From the NCBI RefSeq assembly GCF_001661075.1, contig NZ_CP014870.1:1054001-1118000 (forward strand): a stretch of DNA of 64,000 nucleotides, in the 5' to 3' direction. Shown piece by piece: positions 7,596-17,437 of the stretch (position 1 is the first letter of the stretch; each line of letters opens with the position of its first letter). The stretch comes from Pseudomonas silesiensis. Its GTDB lineage: Bacteria; Pseudomonadota; Gammaproteobacteria; Pseudomonadales; Pseudomonadaceae. The notes under the pieces were generated by a model. The model was not told the origin of the DNA, searched no databases, and saw only the letters and a list, made by a program, of their open reading frames with translations. The translations under genes and the position numbers were made by a program.

Positions 7596-10088
7596 TCAGA
7601 CGCGCTCGACAATATCCGCCGCATCTTCACTGCGATGCAGCGCCACCTGACGGATCGATAAACGAATCTCCGCCGGCAATACCCGCTTCGCCGCGCCTTC
7701 GGCCAACTCGCCGAGCAGTTCGTGGTAGCCCAGCTTGCCGGCTTCATCGCGCTTGAGCACGTCGAGGTCCAGCAGGGTCTGGATGAAGTGGCGGAACAGG
7801 CTCTTGTCGAAGAATTCCGGAGCGTTCAGGCCATGGAGGATCGACAGGCGCTGTGCCATGACCGTGCACAGGTCCTCCAGCTCTTCGGCAGTGATGCTGT
7901 GTTGGCCGCTGTTGAGGAGCAGGGATACGGTCATGTAGAAGCGTTGCAGGGTCTGGGCGATGCTTTTCGACAGCAGTGTCAGCAGCACGAAATGTCGCGA
8001 ACTCGGTGCCGGACGCAGGTAGACGTCGTTCTCGAACCGCAGCAGGCCTTGCTCGACGAACGCCTCGAGCCACTGATCGATCACCGCATCCAGTTCGTCC
8101 AGCGGCCAGCGAATGAACAGCTCCGCTTGCAGGTACGGATACAGCGCCCGGGTGTAGCGCAGGATCTGATCGCGGCTCATGCGCGATGCGCTCTGGAAGA
8201 AGCTCGCCAGCAGTGATGGCAACGCGAAAATGTGCAGCACGTTGTTGCGGTAGTAGGTCATCAGGACGGCGTTCTGCTCGTCCAGATACAGAATCTTGCC
8301 CAGGGCATCGCTCTGCTCGGACAGCAGGTCCATGTCCTTCACGTGCTCGATCAGCGCTCGGCCGTCACCTTCCGGCAGGGTGGTGTGCGGCGAGTAGGGG
8401 ACTTTGCGCAGCAGTGCCAGATACAGGTCGAGTACCCGCGCCATGGCGCGATCGTCCAGGGCCAGGCGGCTGGTGGACAACAGCGCCAGAGCGACCAGAT
8501 TGACTGGGTTGATCGCTGCCGCTTCGTTCAGATGCTGCGCGACTTTCTCGCCGAGACGGTGGGTGGTTTCGTTGAGCCAGGCCGGTTTGAACTGCGGACC
8601 AAGCGCCTGCTGGCGCCAGTCGGGCTGTTCGCTGTCGAGGAATTCCGTCAGTTTGATCGGCTCGCCGAAGTTTACCGCTACCTGGCCGAAACGCTGCTTG
8701 AGCGCCCCGATGACTTTGAAAATGTCGAAGATCGATTCTTTCTTCTTGCTCGCGCCACGCAGCTCGCCGAGATAGGTCCGGCCTTCCAGTACGCGCTCGT
8801 AACCGATGTACACCGGAATGAACACGATGGGCATCCGCGATGAGCGCAGGAAGCTGCGCAGGGTGATCGCGAGCATCCCGGTTTTCGGCTGCAGCATGCG
8901 CCCGGTGCGCGAGCGGCCGCCCTCGACGAAGTACTCGACCGGGAAGCCTTTGGTGAACAGGGTGTGCAGGTATTCGTTGAACACCGAGGTGTACAGCGGA
9001 TTGCCCTTGAAGGTGCGGCGCATGAAGAACGCACCGCCACGGCGCAACAGCCCGCCGATCAGCGGCATGTTGAGGTTGATCCCGGCGGCGATGTGCGGCG
9101 GGGTCAGGCCGTTGCGGAACAGCAGATAGGACAGCAGCAGATAGTCGATATGGCTGCGATGGCATGGCACGTAGATCACTTCGTGACCCTGGGCGACCTG
9201 CTGTACGCCTTCGATATTGTTGACCTTGATCCCGTCGTAGATCTTGTTCCAGAACCAGCTCAGCACCACTTCCAGAAAGCGGATCGCGGTGTAGGTGTAG
9301 TCCGAGGCGATCTCGTTGCCATAGCGCAGGGCCTGGGCCTTGGCTTTCTCCGGGGAGATGTTTTCGCGTTCGGCTTCGTCGAGGATCGCTTGCCTGACCA
9401 ATGGCTGATTGAGCAGACCCTTGACCAGGTTGCGCCGGTGGGAAATGTCCGGGCCGATAACGGCGGCTTTGAGGTTGCGGAAATGCACCCGCAGAATCCG
9501 CTGGGCCATGCGCACCGTACGCTCGTGGCCCTTGTTGTGATCGATCAGTTCGCGCAGGTGGATCGGCGCCGAAAACTGCACGCGGGTCTTGCGTCCCAGC
9601 ACGATGATGCTGAGCAACCGACGCAGGCGGCCGGTGACCGCCCAGCTGTCGGCGAACAGCAGTTTCCAAGGGCTTGATTCGCTGTCCGGCGACTGACCCC
9701 AGAACACGCTGACCGGAATGATTTGTGCGTCTTCGGCGGCGTTCTGGCTCAGGGCGCTGACCAGGCGGGTGAGGGTAGGTGGCGCCCCGCGTTTGTCTTG
9801 GCGTCCTAGCCAGTCGGGCGCTGGCGTCAGGTAGAAAAACGCCGCCGGTTCCACCAGGTAGCCCACCGAGACCGGCAGCACCGGGCGCGGCAGACCGGCC
9901 TTGCCGCACTCGGTATCGAGCACGGCGAGGTCGGTCAGCGAAGGATCTTGCAGGACGTAGAACACCGGACGGCTGCGGTCGAGGTTGAGGGAGAGCGAGG
10001 ACTGGTTGATCGTCTCCGAGCGAACCCAGAGGTACAAGAGTCGGCGCAAGGTGCCAAACACAAGACGGCGGAGCGGGGAGCGGGTCAT
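7596..10088 (-). CDS. plsB: Glycerol-3-phosphate 1-O-acyltransferase
   Basis: Membrane-bound enzyme that acylates sn-glycerol-3-phosphate at position 1, the first step of phospholipid synthesis. ATG at 10088 gives 830 residues ([12 protein letters not shown]), close to the family's usual 800-840; a TTG-started extension to 10121 has no support. The acyltransferase HX4D motif is HRSHID at residues 310-315, followed by [11 protein letters not shown] (block III, glycerol-3-phosphate binding) and [11 protein letters not shown] (block IV). A short piece of its 3' end is duplicated at 5746-5870. Its C-terminal tail DIVERV differs from that duplicate, so the present last few codons may not be the ancestral ones. 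Confidence 0.95.
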   Translation of the reverse strand: MTRSPLRRLVFGTLRRLLYLWVRSETINQSSLSLNLDRSRPVFYVLQDPSLTDLAVLDTECGKAGLPRPVLPVSVGYLVEPAAFFYLTPAPDWLGRQDKRGAPPTLTRLVSALSQNAAEDAQIIPVSVFWGQSPDSESSPWKLLFADSWAVTGRLRRLLSIIVLGRKTRVQFSAPIHLRELIDHNKGHERTVRMAQRILRVHFRNLKAAVIGPDISHRRNLVKGLLNQPLVRQAILDEAERENISPEKAKAQALRYGNEIASDYTYTAIRFLEVVLSWFWNKIYDGIKVNNIEGVQQVAQGHEVIYVPCHRSHIDYLLLSYLLFRNGLTPPHIAAGINLNMPLIGGLLRRGGAFFMRRTFKGNPLYTSVFNEYLHTLFTKGFPVEYFVEGGRSRTGRMLQPKTGMLAITLRSFLRSSRMPIVFIPVYIGYERVLEGRTYLGELRGASKKKESIFDIFKVIGALKQRFGQVAVNFGEPIKLTEFLDSEQPDWRQQALGPQFKPAWLNETTHRLGEKVAQHLNEAAAINPVNLVALALLSTSRLALDDRAMARVLDLYLALLRKVPYSPHTTLPEGDGRALIEHVKDMDLLSEQSDALGKILYLDEQNAVLMTYYRNNVLHIFALPSLLASFFQSASRMSRDQILRYTRALYPYLQAELFIRWPLDELDAVIDQWLEAFVEQGLLRFENDVYLRPAPSSRHFVLLTLLSKSIAQTLQRFYMTVSLLLNSGQHSITAEELEDLCTVMAQRLSILHGLNAPEFFDKSLFRHFIQTLLDLDVLKRDEAGKLGYHELLGELAEGAAKRVLPAEIRLSIRQVALHRSEDAADIVERV

Positions 10089-10190
10089 ACGGCTTCTGCG
10101 TGAGTGGTTGAAACCGAGCAAATGCTCGGGCGGCCGATAGTGTGCCGTATTCGCCGAAAATCGGCAAAAAAGCGGCTAAGTAAAGTTGAG

Positions 10191-10218
10191 TTGAGAGATT
10201 TCGCGACTGTCATATACT
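10191..10218 (+). promoter_or_regulatory. Putative sigma-70 promoter of the cold-shock gene
   Basis: TTGAGA at 10191-10196, 16-base spacer, TATACT at 10213-10218; 35 bases before the ATG with AAGAAGGGG between as ribosome site. Confidence 0.55.
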
Positions 10219-10253
10219 CGGCCGCTCAACAATAAAAAGAAGGGGACTGTTTT

Positions 10254-10463
10254 ATGGCTACGCGCGAAACCGGCAATGTGAAGTGGTTCAACGATGCCAA
10301 GGGGTATGGCTTCATCCAGCGCGAGGACGGGGTGGATGTGTTCGTGCACTACCGTGCGATCCGCGGGGAGGGGCATCGCTCGCTGGCGGAGGGTCAGCAG
10401 GTTGAGTATGCGGTGGTGACGGGTGAGAAGGGGTTGCAGGCTGAGGATGTGGTGGGGCTGTAA
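10254..10463 (+). CDS. Cold-shock-domain protein (CspA family)
   Basis: 69 residues, one five-stranded OB-fold cold-shock domain that binds single-stranded RNA/DNA. RNP1 is KGYGFIQ at residues 16-22 and RNP2 is VFVHY at 29-33. The aromatic pair KWF at 10-12 is also present. Start ATG follows AAGAAGGGGACTG. It is transcribed divergently from plsB. Such proteins act as RNA chaperones; the sequence does not tell whether this one is cold-induced. Confidence 0.93.
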   Translation: MATRETGNVKWFNDAKGYGFIQREDGVDVFVHYRAIRGEGHRSLAEGQQVEYAVVTGEKGLQAEDVVGL

Positions 10464-10491
10464 ATCCGATCCACAGATCACCCAAAACCAA

Positions 10492-10582
10492 TGTGGGAGC
10501 GAGCTTGCTCGCGATAGCGAACTGACATTCAACATTGATGTTGACTGAAAGGGCCTCATCGCGAGCAAGCTCGCTCCCACAG
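10492..10582. repeat. REP doublet
   Basis: Inverted pair TGTGGGAGCGAGCTTGCTCG and CGAGCAAGCTCGCTCCCACA with a spacer of about 45 bases, between the convergent cold-shock gene and the small gene at 10599. Confidence 0.88.
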
Positions 10583-10598
10583 GTTTTGTGTACAGCTT

Positions 10599-10976
10599 TT
10601 ACGCGGTTTTCCAGGTGATTTCTTCTTCACCGTCGGCGCTGATGCGCATCCAGCGGTCCGCCGTTTCTTCACCTTCTTCTTCGACCCACGTCCCCGGCGC
10701 GCAACGCACTTCGACGTTCAGCGCGACAAACGCGGCGCGGGCGCAGGCGATGTCGTCTTCCCACGGGGTCTGGTCGCTTTCCAGAAACAGGCTGTTCCAT
10801 TTGCCGACAGCTTTCGGCAGCCAGGTCACCGGCACATTGCCGGCCTTGCACTTGTAGGTCTGGCCTTTCTGAACCCAATCGGTGCATGGGCCTAAAGCCG
10901 CGCCGAGCCAGGCCGCGATGGCCTTGTAGTCGACGTCGGCGTCTTTCAGGTAAATCTCGATATCGGGTTGGCGCAT
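10599..10976 (-). CDS. Conserved small protein of unknown function
   Basis: 125 residues from ATG at 10976 (MRQPDIEIYLKDADVDYKAI); an upstream GTG/TTG extension to 11048 overlaps the spacer and lacks a ribosome site. Acidic, no signal or membrane segment. Visible features are a helical N-terminus, CTDWVQKGQTYKCKAGNVPV with a Cys pair, a W-rich middle, and an acidic end WVEEEGEE. Codon use fits the core genome. It lies 74 bases downstream of rlmA on the same strand. I do not recognise a characterised family. Confidence 0.78.
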   Translation of the reverse strand: MRQPDIEIYLKDADVDYKAIAAWLGAALGPCTDWVQKGQTYKCKAGNVPVTWLPKAVGKWNSLFLESDQTPWEDDIACARAAFVALNVEVRCAPGTWVEEEGEETADRWMRISADGEEEITWKTA

Positions 10977-11050
10977 GGATGTCCTCACTGCGGGTCTGAA
11001 AAATCCATTCGCGGATTTAGCCGGCCTCGAGCCGTTGCTCAAGACCAAAA

Positions 11051-11860
11051 TTATTGAAGTACGAAGTAATCGTAGCGCATCGAAACAGTGACCTCGAAAG
11101 GCGCCACTTGCTCAATGACCGCCGCCCGGCGTTCGGCACTGGCGCGCCAGCCGTGAGGTGTCATCGCCAGCAGGTTCGCGCGATCCTGACCCTTTTCCAG
11201 GGTCAGTTTGAACTCCAGTGTTTCACTGTGTTGAAGCGTCATGCCTTCCGGCACCAGGGCCAGATGCTTGTCATCCGTGTACTCACGGACTTCGTCGTAC
11301 AGCCGCTCGCGCAATTCCATCAGATGGCCGCTGGTCGGTCCGACCTTCATCAAGCCGCCGCCGGAGCTGAGCAGGCGCTTGGCTTCCGCCCAGTCCAGCG
11401 GGCTGAAGACGCTGGCGAGAAACTGGCAACTGCCAGAGGCCAACGGCACCCGGGCCATGCTGGCGATCAACCAGGTCAACTGCGGGTTGCGCTTGCAAGC
11501 GCGTTTGACCGCTTCCCGGGAAATGTCCAGCGCATAACCATCGGCATTGGGCAACGCCTCGGCGATTTGCGCGGTGTAGTAACCCTCGCCACAGCCGATG
11601 TCCAGCCAGCGCTGCGGCGCGTACCCGGCAGCCAGTTCCGCCAGACGCCTGGCCACCGGCGCGTAATGGCCGGCATTCAAGAAGTCGCGGCGGGCTTCGA
11701 CCATCGCCAGGTTGTCCCCGGGGTCGCGGCTGTTCTTGTGCTGCACCGGCAACAGGTTCAGGTAACCCTGGCGCGCGCGGTCGAAACGATGCCCGGCGGG
11801 GCAGGCCACGCCGTTGTCCACCGCATTCAGCGGTTCGCTGCAGATCGGGCAGGCCAGCAT
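11051..11860 (-). CDS. rlmA: 23S rRNA (guanine-N1)-methyltransferase RlmA
   Basis: 269 residues. Methylates N1 of G745 (E. coli numbering) in 23S rRNA helix 35. The N-terminal zinc finger uses Cys4, Cys7, Cys20 and His24 (CPIC..C..H). The SAM-binding motif LDIGCGEGYY starts at residue 86. The conserved GYLNLLPVQHKNSRDPGDN segment is diagnostic of RlmA and its relative RlmAII. The gene starts inside the dapE stop (TGATG), so it is translationally coupled to dapE. Confidence 0.93.
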   Translation of the reverse strand: MLACPICSEPLNAVDNGVACPAGHRFDRARQGYLNLLPVQHKNSRDPGDNLAMVEARRDFLNAGHYAPVARRLAELAAGYAPQRWLDIGCGEGYYTAQIAEALPNADGYALDISREAVKRACKRNPQLTWLIASMARVPLASGSCQFLASVFSPLDWAEAKRLLSSGGGLMKVGPTSGHLMELRERLYDEVREYTDDKHLALVPEGMTLQHSETLEFKLTLEKGQDRANLLAMTPHGWRASAERRAAVIEQVAPFEVTVSMRYDYFVLQ

Positions 11861-13011
11861 CAGGCGAGCAACTTGATCAGGGTCTGGTAGTAAATGTCGG
11901 TCAGCACGTCGAGGTCGGCAGCCAGCACGCGTTCGTTGACCTGATGGATCGTTGCGTTGACCGGGCCCAGTTCAACCACTTGTGTGCCCATGGTCGCGAT
12001 GAAACGCCCATCGGAGGTGCCACCGCTGGTAGAGGCTTTGGTTTCGCGACCGGTGACGTCCTTGATGCTCGATGCGACGGCATCCAGCAACGCGCCCGGC
12101 TCGGTCAGGAACGGCAGGCCGGACAGGGCCCAGTCGATGTGCCAGTCCAGGCCATGCTTGTCGAGGATGTAGGCAACGCGCTTTTGCAGGCCTTCGACGG
12201 TCGACTCGGTGGAGAAGCGGAAGTTGAACACGGCCACCAGGTCACCGGGGATCACGTTGGTCGCGCCGGTGCCGGAATTGACGTTGGAGATCTGGAAGCT
12301 GGTCGGCGGGAAGAAATCGTTGCCGTGGTCCCAGTGCTCGGCAGCCAGTTCTGCCAGCGCGGGCGCGGCGAGGTGGATCGGGTTCTTCGCCAGGTGTGGA
12401 TACGCCACGTGACCTTGAATCCCGCGCACGGTCAGTTTGGCGCCGAGGGAGCCGCGACGACCGTTTTTGACCACGTCACCGACCAGTGTGGTGCTCGACG
12501 GTTCGCCGACAATGCACCAGTCCAGGCGTTCCTTGCGGGCAGCGAGGCGTTCGACCACCGCCTTGGTGCCGTGATGCGCCGGGCCTTCTTCGTCGCTGGT
12601 GATCAGGAAAGCGACCTTGCCCTTGTGATCCGGGTAGTCGGCGACGAAACGCTCGGCTGCCACGGTCATGGCGGCGAGGCTGCCTTTCATGTCCGCCGCG
12701 CCACGGCCGCAAAGCATGCCGTGTTCGTCGATCAGTGCGTTGAACGGGTCGATCTGCCAGGCGGTGACCGGGCCGGTCGGGACGACGTCGGTATGGCCGG
12801 CGAAGCACAGCACCGGGCCGTCGTGTTTGCCGTGGGTCGCCCAGAAGTTATCCACATCTTCGATGCGCATGGGTTCGAGCGCAAAACCGGCATCGCCCAG
12901 GCGCTGCATCATCTGCTTCTGACAATCGGCGTCGACCGGCGTCACGGAGGGACGGCGGATCAGGTCGATGGCGAGTTGAAGGGTCGGCGAAAGGTCGGCG
13001 TGGGCCGTCAT
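11860..13011 (-). CDS. dapE: Succinyl-diaminopimelate desuccinylase
   Basis: 383 residues, M20 metallopeptidase family. Hydrolyses N-succinyl-LL-2,6-diaminopimelate to LL-diaminopimelate in lysine and peptidoglycan synthesis. Two-zinc site: GHTDVV (His73, Asp75), Asp107 in GRGAADMKG, and the Glu pair 141-142 in TSDEEGPA. The dimerisation insert begins after GEPSSTT. It overlaps rlmA by one base. dapD and dapC of the same pathway lie 6-10 kb further on, in a separate minus-strand block. Confidence 0.96.
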   Translation of the reverse strand: MTAHADLSPTLQLAIDLIRRPSVTPVDADCQKQMMQRLGDAGFALEPMRIEDVDNFWATHGKHDGPVLCFAGHTDVVPTGPVTAWQIDPFNALIDEHGMLCGRGAADMKGSLAAMTVAAERFVADYPDHKGKVAFLITSDEEGPAHHGTKAVVERLAARKERLDWCIVGEPSSTTLVGDVVKNGRRGSLGAKLTVRGIQGHVAYPHLAKNPIHLAAPALAELAAEHWDHGNDFFPPTSFQISNVNSGTGATNVIPGDLVAVFNFRFSTESTVEGLQKRVAYILDKHGLDWHIDWALSGLPFLTEPGALLDAVASSIKDVTGRETKASTSGGTSDGRFIATMGTQVVELGPVNATIHQVNERVLAADLDVLTDIYYQTLIKLLA

Positions 13012-13033
13012 GGAAAACTCCGGAAGCTCTATT

Positions 13034-13139
13034 TGTAGGAGCGAGCGATGCGGCGACCCGACTTGCCCGCGAAGAACGATGATGAGGTGTATCTGTTACA
13101 CCGAGTCGCTTCATTCGCGGGCAAGCCTCGCTCCTACAG
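13034..13139. repeat. REP doublet (GCTTGCCC type)
   Basis: Inverted pair TGTAGGAGCGAGCGATGCGG (left arm carrying a small substitution) and CGCGGGCAAGCCTCGCTCCT (right arm), upstream of dapE. Confidence 0.8.
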
Positions 13140-13222
13140 GGGATGAGGCAGGCGCGCAAAATGGCGGTTATCTTAAAGCAAAACGGCAGCCATTGGCCGC
13201 CGTTTAGTGCATCCGCAGCGAT

Positions 13223-15814
13223 TTAGACCGCTGGTAGCGGCTCGGCTTCGACCGAAGGTTTGGGCAGCGAAGACAGGAACGCCATGATCAGCGCCGCCAG
13301 GTACGGCAGCGACTGCACCAGCAGCATGGCCACCCAGAAGCGCATGTCGTTGCTCGGCATGCCATTCACCAGGTAAATCCCCAGCGCCGCACCCCACAAC
13401 AGCAGCATGATGAACACTTCTTCCCGCGCTTCCGAAATCGCCACCCAGAAGCCGTGGTTATCGGCGTTTTTCGGGGTGCGGAAGAACGGAATGCTGCTGG
13501 TGAAGAAACCGTACAGCACCGCCTTGGCGATGGTGTGCGACAACGCCAGCCCGGCCAGTGCCGCGCAGAACGCATCCTTGAGGTTAACCCCCACCGCACG
13601 ACGGTAGAGGAAGATGATCTTGCCGACCTTGAACACGAACAGCGCCAATGGCGGGATCGCGAAAATCAGCAACGGCGGATCGACCCGTTGCGGCACGATG
13701 ATCATCGCCGCCGACCACAACAGTGCGCCAACGGTGAAGAAGATGTTCATGCCGTCCGCGACCCACGGCAACCAGCCCGCGAGGAAGTGGTAACGCTGGC
13801 CACGGGTCAGTTCGGTGTCCTTGCCGCGCAACAGGCTGGCGGTGTGACGCTTGATGATCTGAATCGCGCCATAGGCCCAGCGGAACCGCTGTTTCTTGAA
13901 GTCGATAAAGGTATCGGGCATCAGGCCTTTGCCGTAGCTGGTGTGGTAATACGCCGCCGACAGGCCTTTTTCGAATACGCGCAGGCCCAGCTCCGCGTCT
14001 TCACAGATGCACCAGTCCGCCCAGCCGAGCTCCTCGAGCACCGAGCGCCGGGTCATGGTCATGGTGCCGTGCTGGATGATCGCGTCACGGTCGTTGCGGG
14101 TGACCATGCCAATGTGGAAGAAGCCTTTGTATTCGGCGTAGCAGAGCTTCTTGAAGGTGCTTTCGTTCTGGTCGCGGTAATCCTGTGGCGATTGCACCAC
14201 GGCGATTTTCGGATCGGCGAAGTGCGGCACCATGTGCTTGAGCCAGTTCGGGTCGACGCAGTAGTCCGAGTCGATCACCGCAATCACTTCGGCATCCTTG
14301 GCGGTATGCGGAATCAGGTAATTCAGCGCGCCGCCCTTGAAGCCGGCCAAGGGTGCGACGTGGAAGAACTTGAAGCGCGGGCCGAGGGTTTCGCAATAGG
14401 CCTGCACCGGCTCCCAGACCGCCGGGTCCTTGGTGTTGTTGTCGATGATCAGGACTTCGAAGTCCGGGTAATCGAGGTTGGCCAGGGCGTTGAGGGTCTG
14501 TTTGACCATCTCCGGCGGCTCGTTGTAGCAAGGCACGTGAATCGAGACTTTCGGTCGATAGTCCGAATCACCCACTACCGGCAGGAATTCGCGCCGACGC
14601 TTGTGGGTCCAGACCGCTTCGGCCAGTTCGTGGGCCTCGGTCAGCAGCACGATAAACACCCCGAGCGCGCCGAGGGCGAGCAGGAAGCCTATCGTCAGGC
14701 TGAACCAGGTGCTGTATTGCAGGCTGTAGTCATAACCGATCCACACCAGCACCGAACCGCAGAGGAACGCGATGAAGGTCAGGAAGGTGCGGCCGCGTTG
14801 ACGCAGGGCCGAGCCGTCGATCATCAGCAGGGTCAGGGACAGCAGGGCCAACACCACCGAACCGACAGCCAGCACCCGCCATTGCGGAATCGCGACGACC
14901 GGGCCTTCGAAGTTGAATTTCTGCTGGCGTGCGGCGTTGAAAACGCCCCAGTAAGCGCCCACCGAACCTTCGTCACTGGCCTTCCACGGTTGGTCAAACG
15001 CTTCGATCACGAAGTAGTTGAAACTCTGGCGGTTGAGCTTGTTGACCAGTGTGCGCAGGTAGATCGCCTGGTCTGCCGGTGACGCATCGGCGCCACCGCG
15101 CATACGGCCGTTGCTCGGCCAGCCGACTTCCGACAGCAGCAGCGGTTTTTTCGGGAACATCTTTTTCAGGTCGCGGGCGCGGTCGAGCACGAACTGCCCG
15201 GACTGCTCCATCGGCACGTGTTCCCAGTACGGCAGCACGTGCGCGGCGATCAGGTCGACGTGCTTGGCCAGGCTGGGATTTTCTTTCCAGACGTGCCATT
15301 GCTCGGAAGTGGTCACTGGCACTTTCACCGCCGCGCGTACGCGATCGAGAATAATGCTGAGCTCCGGGGCGGTAATTTCCTTACGGAAGATCGCCTCGTT
15401 GCCTACAACCACCCGGACCACACTGCGCGAACTGTTGGCGATTTCGATCGCACGCGTGATCTCGCGCTCGTTACGCTCCTCGTCCGGGCTGATCCAGATG
15501 CCGAGGGTGACCCTCAGGCCGAATTCTTCTGCCAGTTTTGGAATGTTTTCCAGGGTGCCATCGACCGAGTACGTACGGATGTTGTCCGTCAGCTTGCTCA
15601 GGATCTCCAGATCCCGACGCATATCATCGTCGGTCGGGTACTGCTCTTTCTGAGGGTACTGGCCTTGCTGGAAGGGCGAGTACGAAAAACCCGAGATCTG
15701 TTCGGGCCAGTCGGGGGCGGTGACCGGGCGATTGATCAGCGCCCAGAAGCCAGTAAACAAGGCAGCGATGGCGAGCACCACCACCAGGTTGAGTCCAAAT
15801 TTACGCGATGACAT
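13223..15814 (-). CDS. ndvB: NdvB-type beta-1,3-glucan glucosyltransferase
   Basis: 863 residues from ATG at 15814 (MSSRKFGLN). Multi-domain inner-membrane enzyme. An N-terminal membrane helix precedes a GH17-like domain with the expected acid/base GNEAIFR (Glu140) and nucleophile SEVGWPS (Glu229). Several helices follow, then a GT2 domain with DSD at 515-517 and QRFRW at 642-646, then a C-terminal helix bundle. This matches P. aeruginosa NdvB, which makes cyclic beta-1,3-glucans tied to biofilm-specific antibiotic tolerance and osmotic adaptation. No neighbouring export gene is visible. The product linkage is inferred from the family, not from this sequence. Confidence 0.88.
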   Translation of the reverse strand: MSSRKFGLNLVVVLAIAALFTGFWALINRPVTAPDWPEQISGFSYSPFQQGQYPQKEQYPTDDDMRRDLEILSKLTDNIRTYSVDGTLENIPKLAEEFGLRVTLGIWISPDEERNEREITRAIEIANSSRSVVRVVVGNEAIFRKEITAPELSIILDRVRAAVKVPVTTSEQWHVWKENPSLAKHVDLIAAHVLPYWEHVPMEQSGQFVLDRARDLKKMFPKKPLLLSEVGWPSNGRMRGGADASPADQAIYLRTLVNKLNRQSFNYFVIEAFDQPWKASDEGSVGAYWGVFNAARQQKFNFEGPVVAIPQWRVLAVGSVVLALLSLTLLMIDGSALRQRGRTFLTFIAFLCGSVLVWIGYDYSLQYSTWFSLTIGFLLALGALGVFIVLLTEAHELAEAVWTHKRRREFLPVVGDSDYRPKVSIHVPCYNEPPEMVKQTLNALANLDYPDFEVLIIDNNTKDPAVWEPVQAYCETLGPRFKFFHVAPLAGFKGGALNYLIPHTAKDAEVIAVIDSDYCVDPNWLKHMVPHFADPKIAVVQSPQDYRDQNESTFKKLCYAEYKGFFHIGMVTRNDRDAIIQHGTMTMTRRSVLEELGWADWCICEDAELGLRVFEKGLSAAYYHTSYGKGLMPDTFIDFKKQRFRWAYGAIQIIKRHTASLLRGKDTELTRGQRYHFLAGWLPWVADGMNIFFTVGALLWSAAMIIVPQRVDPPLLIFAIPPLALFVFKVGKIIFLYRRAVGVNLKDAFCAALAGLALSHTIAKAVLYGFFTSSIPFFRTPKNADNHGFWVAISEAREEVFIMLLLWGAALGIYLVNGMPSNDMRFWVAMLLVQSLPYLAALIMAFLSSLPKPSVEAEPLPAV

Positions 15815-16036
15815 AGCTATTTCGGGTTCCAAAAGGCTGTGGAACTAAGGACCGGTCGGCGGGAGCCAAGGGGCGCGCATCCTACACCGGGCGTTCCTCG
15901 AGCGTACAGCTGCCAAGGAAACGCCCTACATTTGGCAATCCAACTCGACTTAAGTTCTTTCGTTGGCCTTCGTAGGTTAATTCCTGGTTCTGCGTAGCCT
16001 GATTGAAGCAACCGGGACACCGTTCATAGTTCAAAG

Positions 16037-16065
16037 ATGCTCTTGGCCGTCTTCGGCCCTATAAT
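16037..16065 (+). promoter_or_regulatory. Putative tcdA promoter
   Basis: A consensus TATAAT at 16060-16065 lies 27 bases before the tcdA start. The -35 region (about 16037-16042) is poor, so only the -10 box is well supported. Confidence 0.4.
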
Positions 16066-16091
16066 GCGCGCCGGTTTTTGGGGTAATGGTC

Positions 16092-16904
16092 ATGAGTACA
16101 GAAGATCCGCGGTTTGCTGGCATCGCCCGCTTGTATGGCATCGAGGGCCTGGAGCGCTTGCGCGCGGCCCATGTGGCGATCGTCGGCGTCGGCGGCGTCG
16201 GCTCCTGGGCGGCGGAAGCCGTTGCCCGGTGTGGCGTGGGCGAAATTTCGCTGTTCGACCTGGACGATGTCTGTGTCAGTAACGCCAATCGTCAGCTGCA
16301 CGCGCTGGACAGCACCGTCGGCAAGCCCAAGGTCGAGGTGATGGCCGAGCGCCTGCGCGGGATCAACCCGGACTGCACGGTGCACGCGGTGGCGGATTTC
16401 GTCACCCGCGACACCATGGCTGAGTACATCACGCCGAACATCGACTGCGTGATCGACTGCATCGACAGCGTGAATGCCAAGGCGGCGCTGATCGCCTGGT
16501 GCAAACGGCGCAAGATCCAGATCATCACCACCGGCGGCGCGGGCGGGCAGATCGACCCGACGCTGATCCAGGTGTGCGACCTGAATCGCACCTTCAATGA
16601 CCCGCTGGCCTCGAAAGTACGCTCGACCCTGCGCCGCGATTACAACTTCTCCCGCACCGTGACCCGCCATTACAGCGTGCCCTGCGTGTTTTCCACCGAA
16701 CAGCTGCGCTACCCAAAGCCGGATGGCAGCATTTGCCTGCAGAAAAGTTTTGTCGGCGATGGCGTGAAGCTCGACTGCGCCGGCGGGTTTGGCGCGGTGA
16801 TGATGGTGACGGCGACGTTCGGGATGGTGGCGGCGACCAAGGCTGTGGATAAGATTGTGGCTGGGGTGCGGCGGCCGGCGGATCGGGTTAAGCCTGAAGT
16901 TTAA
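16092..16904 (+). CDS. tcdA: tRNA threonylcarbamoyladenosine dehydratase
   Basis: 270 residues from ATG at 16092 (MSTEDPRFAG). ThiF/MoeB/E1-like ATP-dependent enzyme that converts t6A37 of tRNA to the cyclic form ct6A. The nucleotide-binding motif GVGGVGSWA begins at residue 32; SNANRQLHA and the later DCIDSVNAKAAL are typical of TcdA (CsdL). In E. coli csdL adjoins csdA-csdE; here it is convergent with them, separated by a REP pair, so the module is kept but not the operon. Confidence 0.94.
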   Translation: MSTEDPRFAGIARLYGIEGLERLRAAHVAIVGVGGVGSWAAEAVARCGVGEISLFDLDDVCVSNANRQLHALDSTVGKPKVEVMAERLRGINPDCTVHAVADFVTRDTMAEYITPNIDCVIDCIDSVNAKAALIAWCKRRKIQIITTGGAGGQIDPTLIQVCDLNRTFNDPLASKVRSTLRRDYNFSRTVTRHYSVPCVFSTEQLRYPKPDGSICLQKSFVGDGVKLDCAGGFGAVMMVTATFGMVAATKAVDKIVAGVRRPADRVKPEV

Positions 16905-16929
16905 CTGTTGTGGCTGATGGCCTCTTCGT

Positions 16930-17030
16930 CGGAACGCCGCCCGGAGCAAGCCCGCTCCCACAGGATTCGGCTCGTACGCAAATTCCATGTACATCCAGGC
17001 CCCTGTGGGAGCGGGCTTGCCCGCAATGGC
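16930..17030. repeat. REP doublet in tail-to-tail order
   Basis: GGAGCAAGCCCGCTCCCACA at the left and TGTGGGAGCGGGCTTGCCCG at the right, the reverse arrangement to most doublets here. It fills the gap between the convergent tcdA and csdE and may work as a transcription end for both. Confidence 0.85.
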
Positions 17031-17032
17031 GA

Positions 17033-17437
17033 TTAACCGGCCAACTCATTCATTCGCTGGAGCACGGCGTTCAGGCCATTGCTCCGCGAGGGAGACAGTT
17101 GCCGTGACAGCCCCAGCTGACTGAACCACTCCGGCAAATCCACCTGCTTCAACTCAGCCGCGGACAACCCATTGACCCGCGCCAGCAACAACGCCACCAA
17201 CCCGCGAATCAACCGCGCATCGCTGCTCGCGGCGAACTGCCAATGCCCATCCTGCAACGCGCCCACCAGCCAGACCTGACTTTCACAGCCATGCACCCGG
17301 TTGGCTTCGACCTTGTCCACATCGCTCAGCACGGGCAGACGATCGCCCCACTGCATCAGCAGCCGCGCCCGTTGTTCCCATCCGGCGGCAGCCTGGAAGG
17401 TTTCGAGCGCAATGACGGCATCGGCCGGCAGACTCAT
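17033..17437 (-). CDS. csdE: Sulfur acceptor protein CsdE (SufE family)
   Basis: 134 residues. Accepts persulfide sulfur from the cysteine desulfurase CsdA and stimulates it. The SufE signature HGCESQVW places the acceptor Cys51. The closing segment LSPSRSNGLNAVLQRM is also typical. Its start overlaps the csdA stop by four bases (ATGA), so the two are translationally coupled. Name rests on the partner being CsdA-like rather than SufS; no suf cluster genes are present. Confidence 0.9.
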   Translation of the reverse strand: MSLPADAVIALETFQAAAGWEQRARLLMQWGDRLPVLSDVDKVEANRVHGCESQVWLVGALQDGHWQFAASSDARLIRGLVALLLARVNGLSAAELKQVDLPEWFSQLGLSRQLSPSRSNGLNAVLQRMNELAG

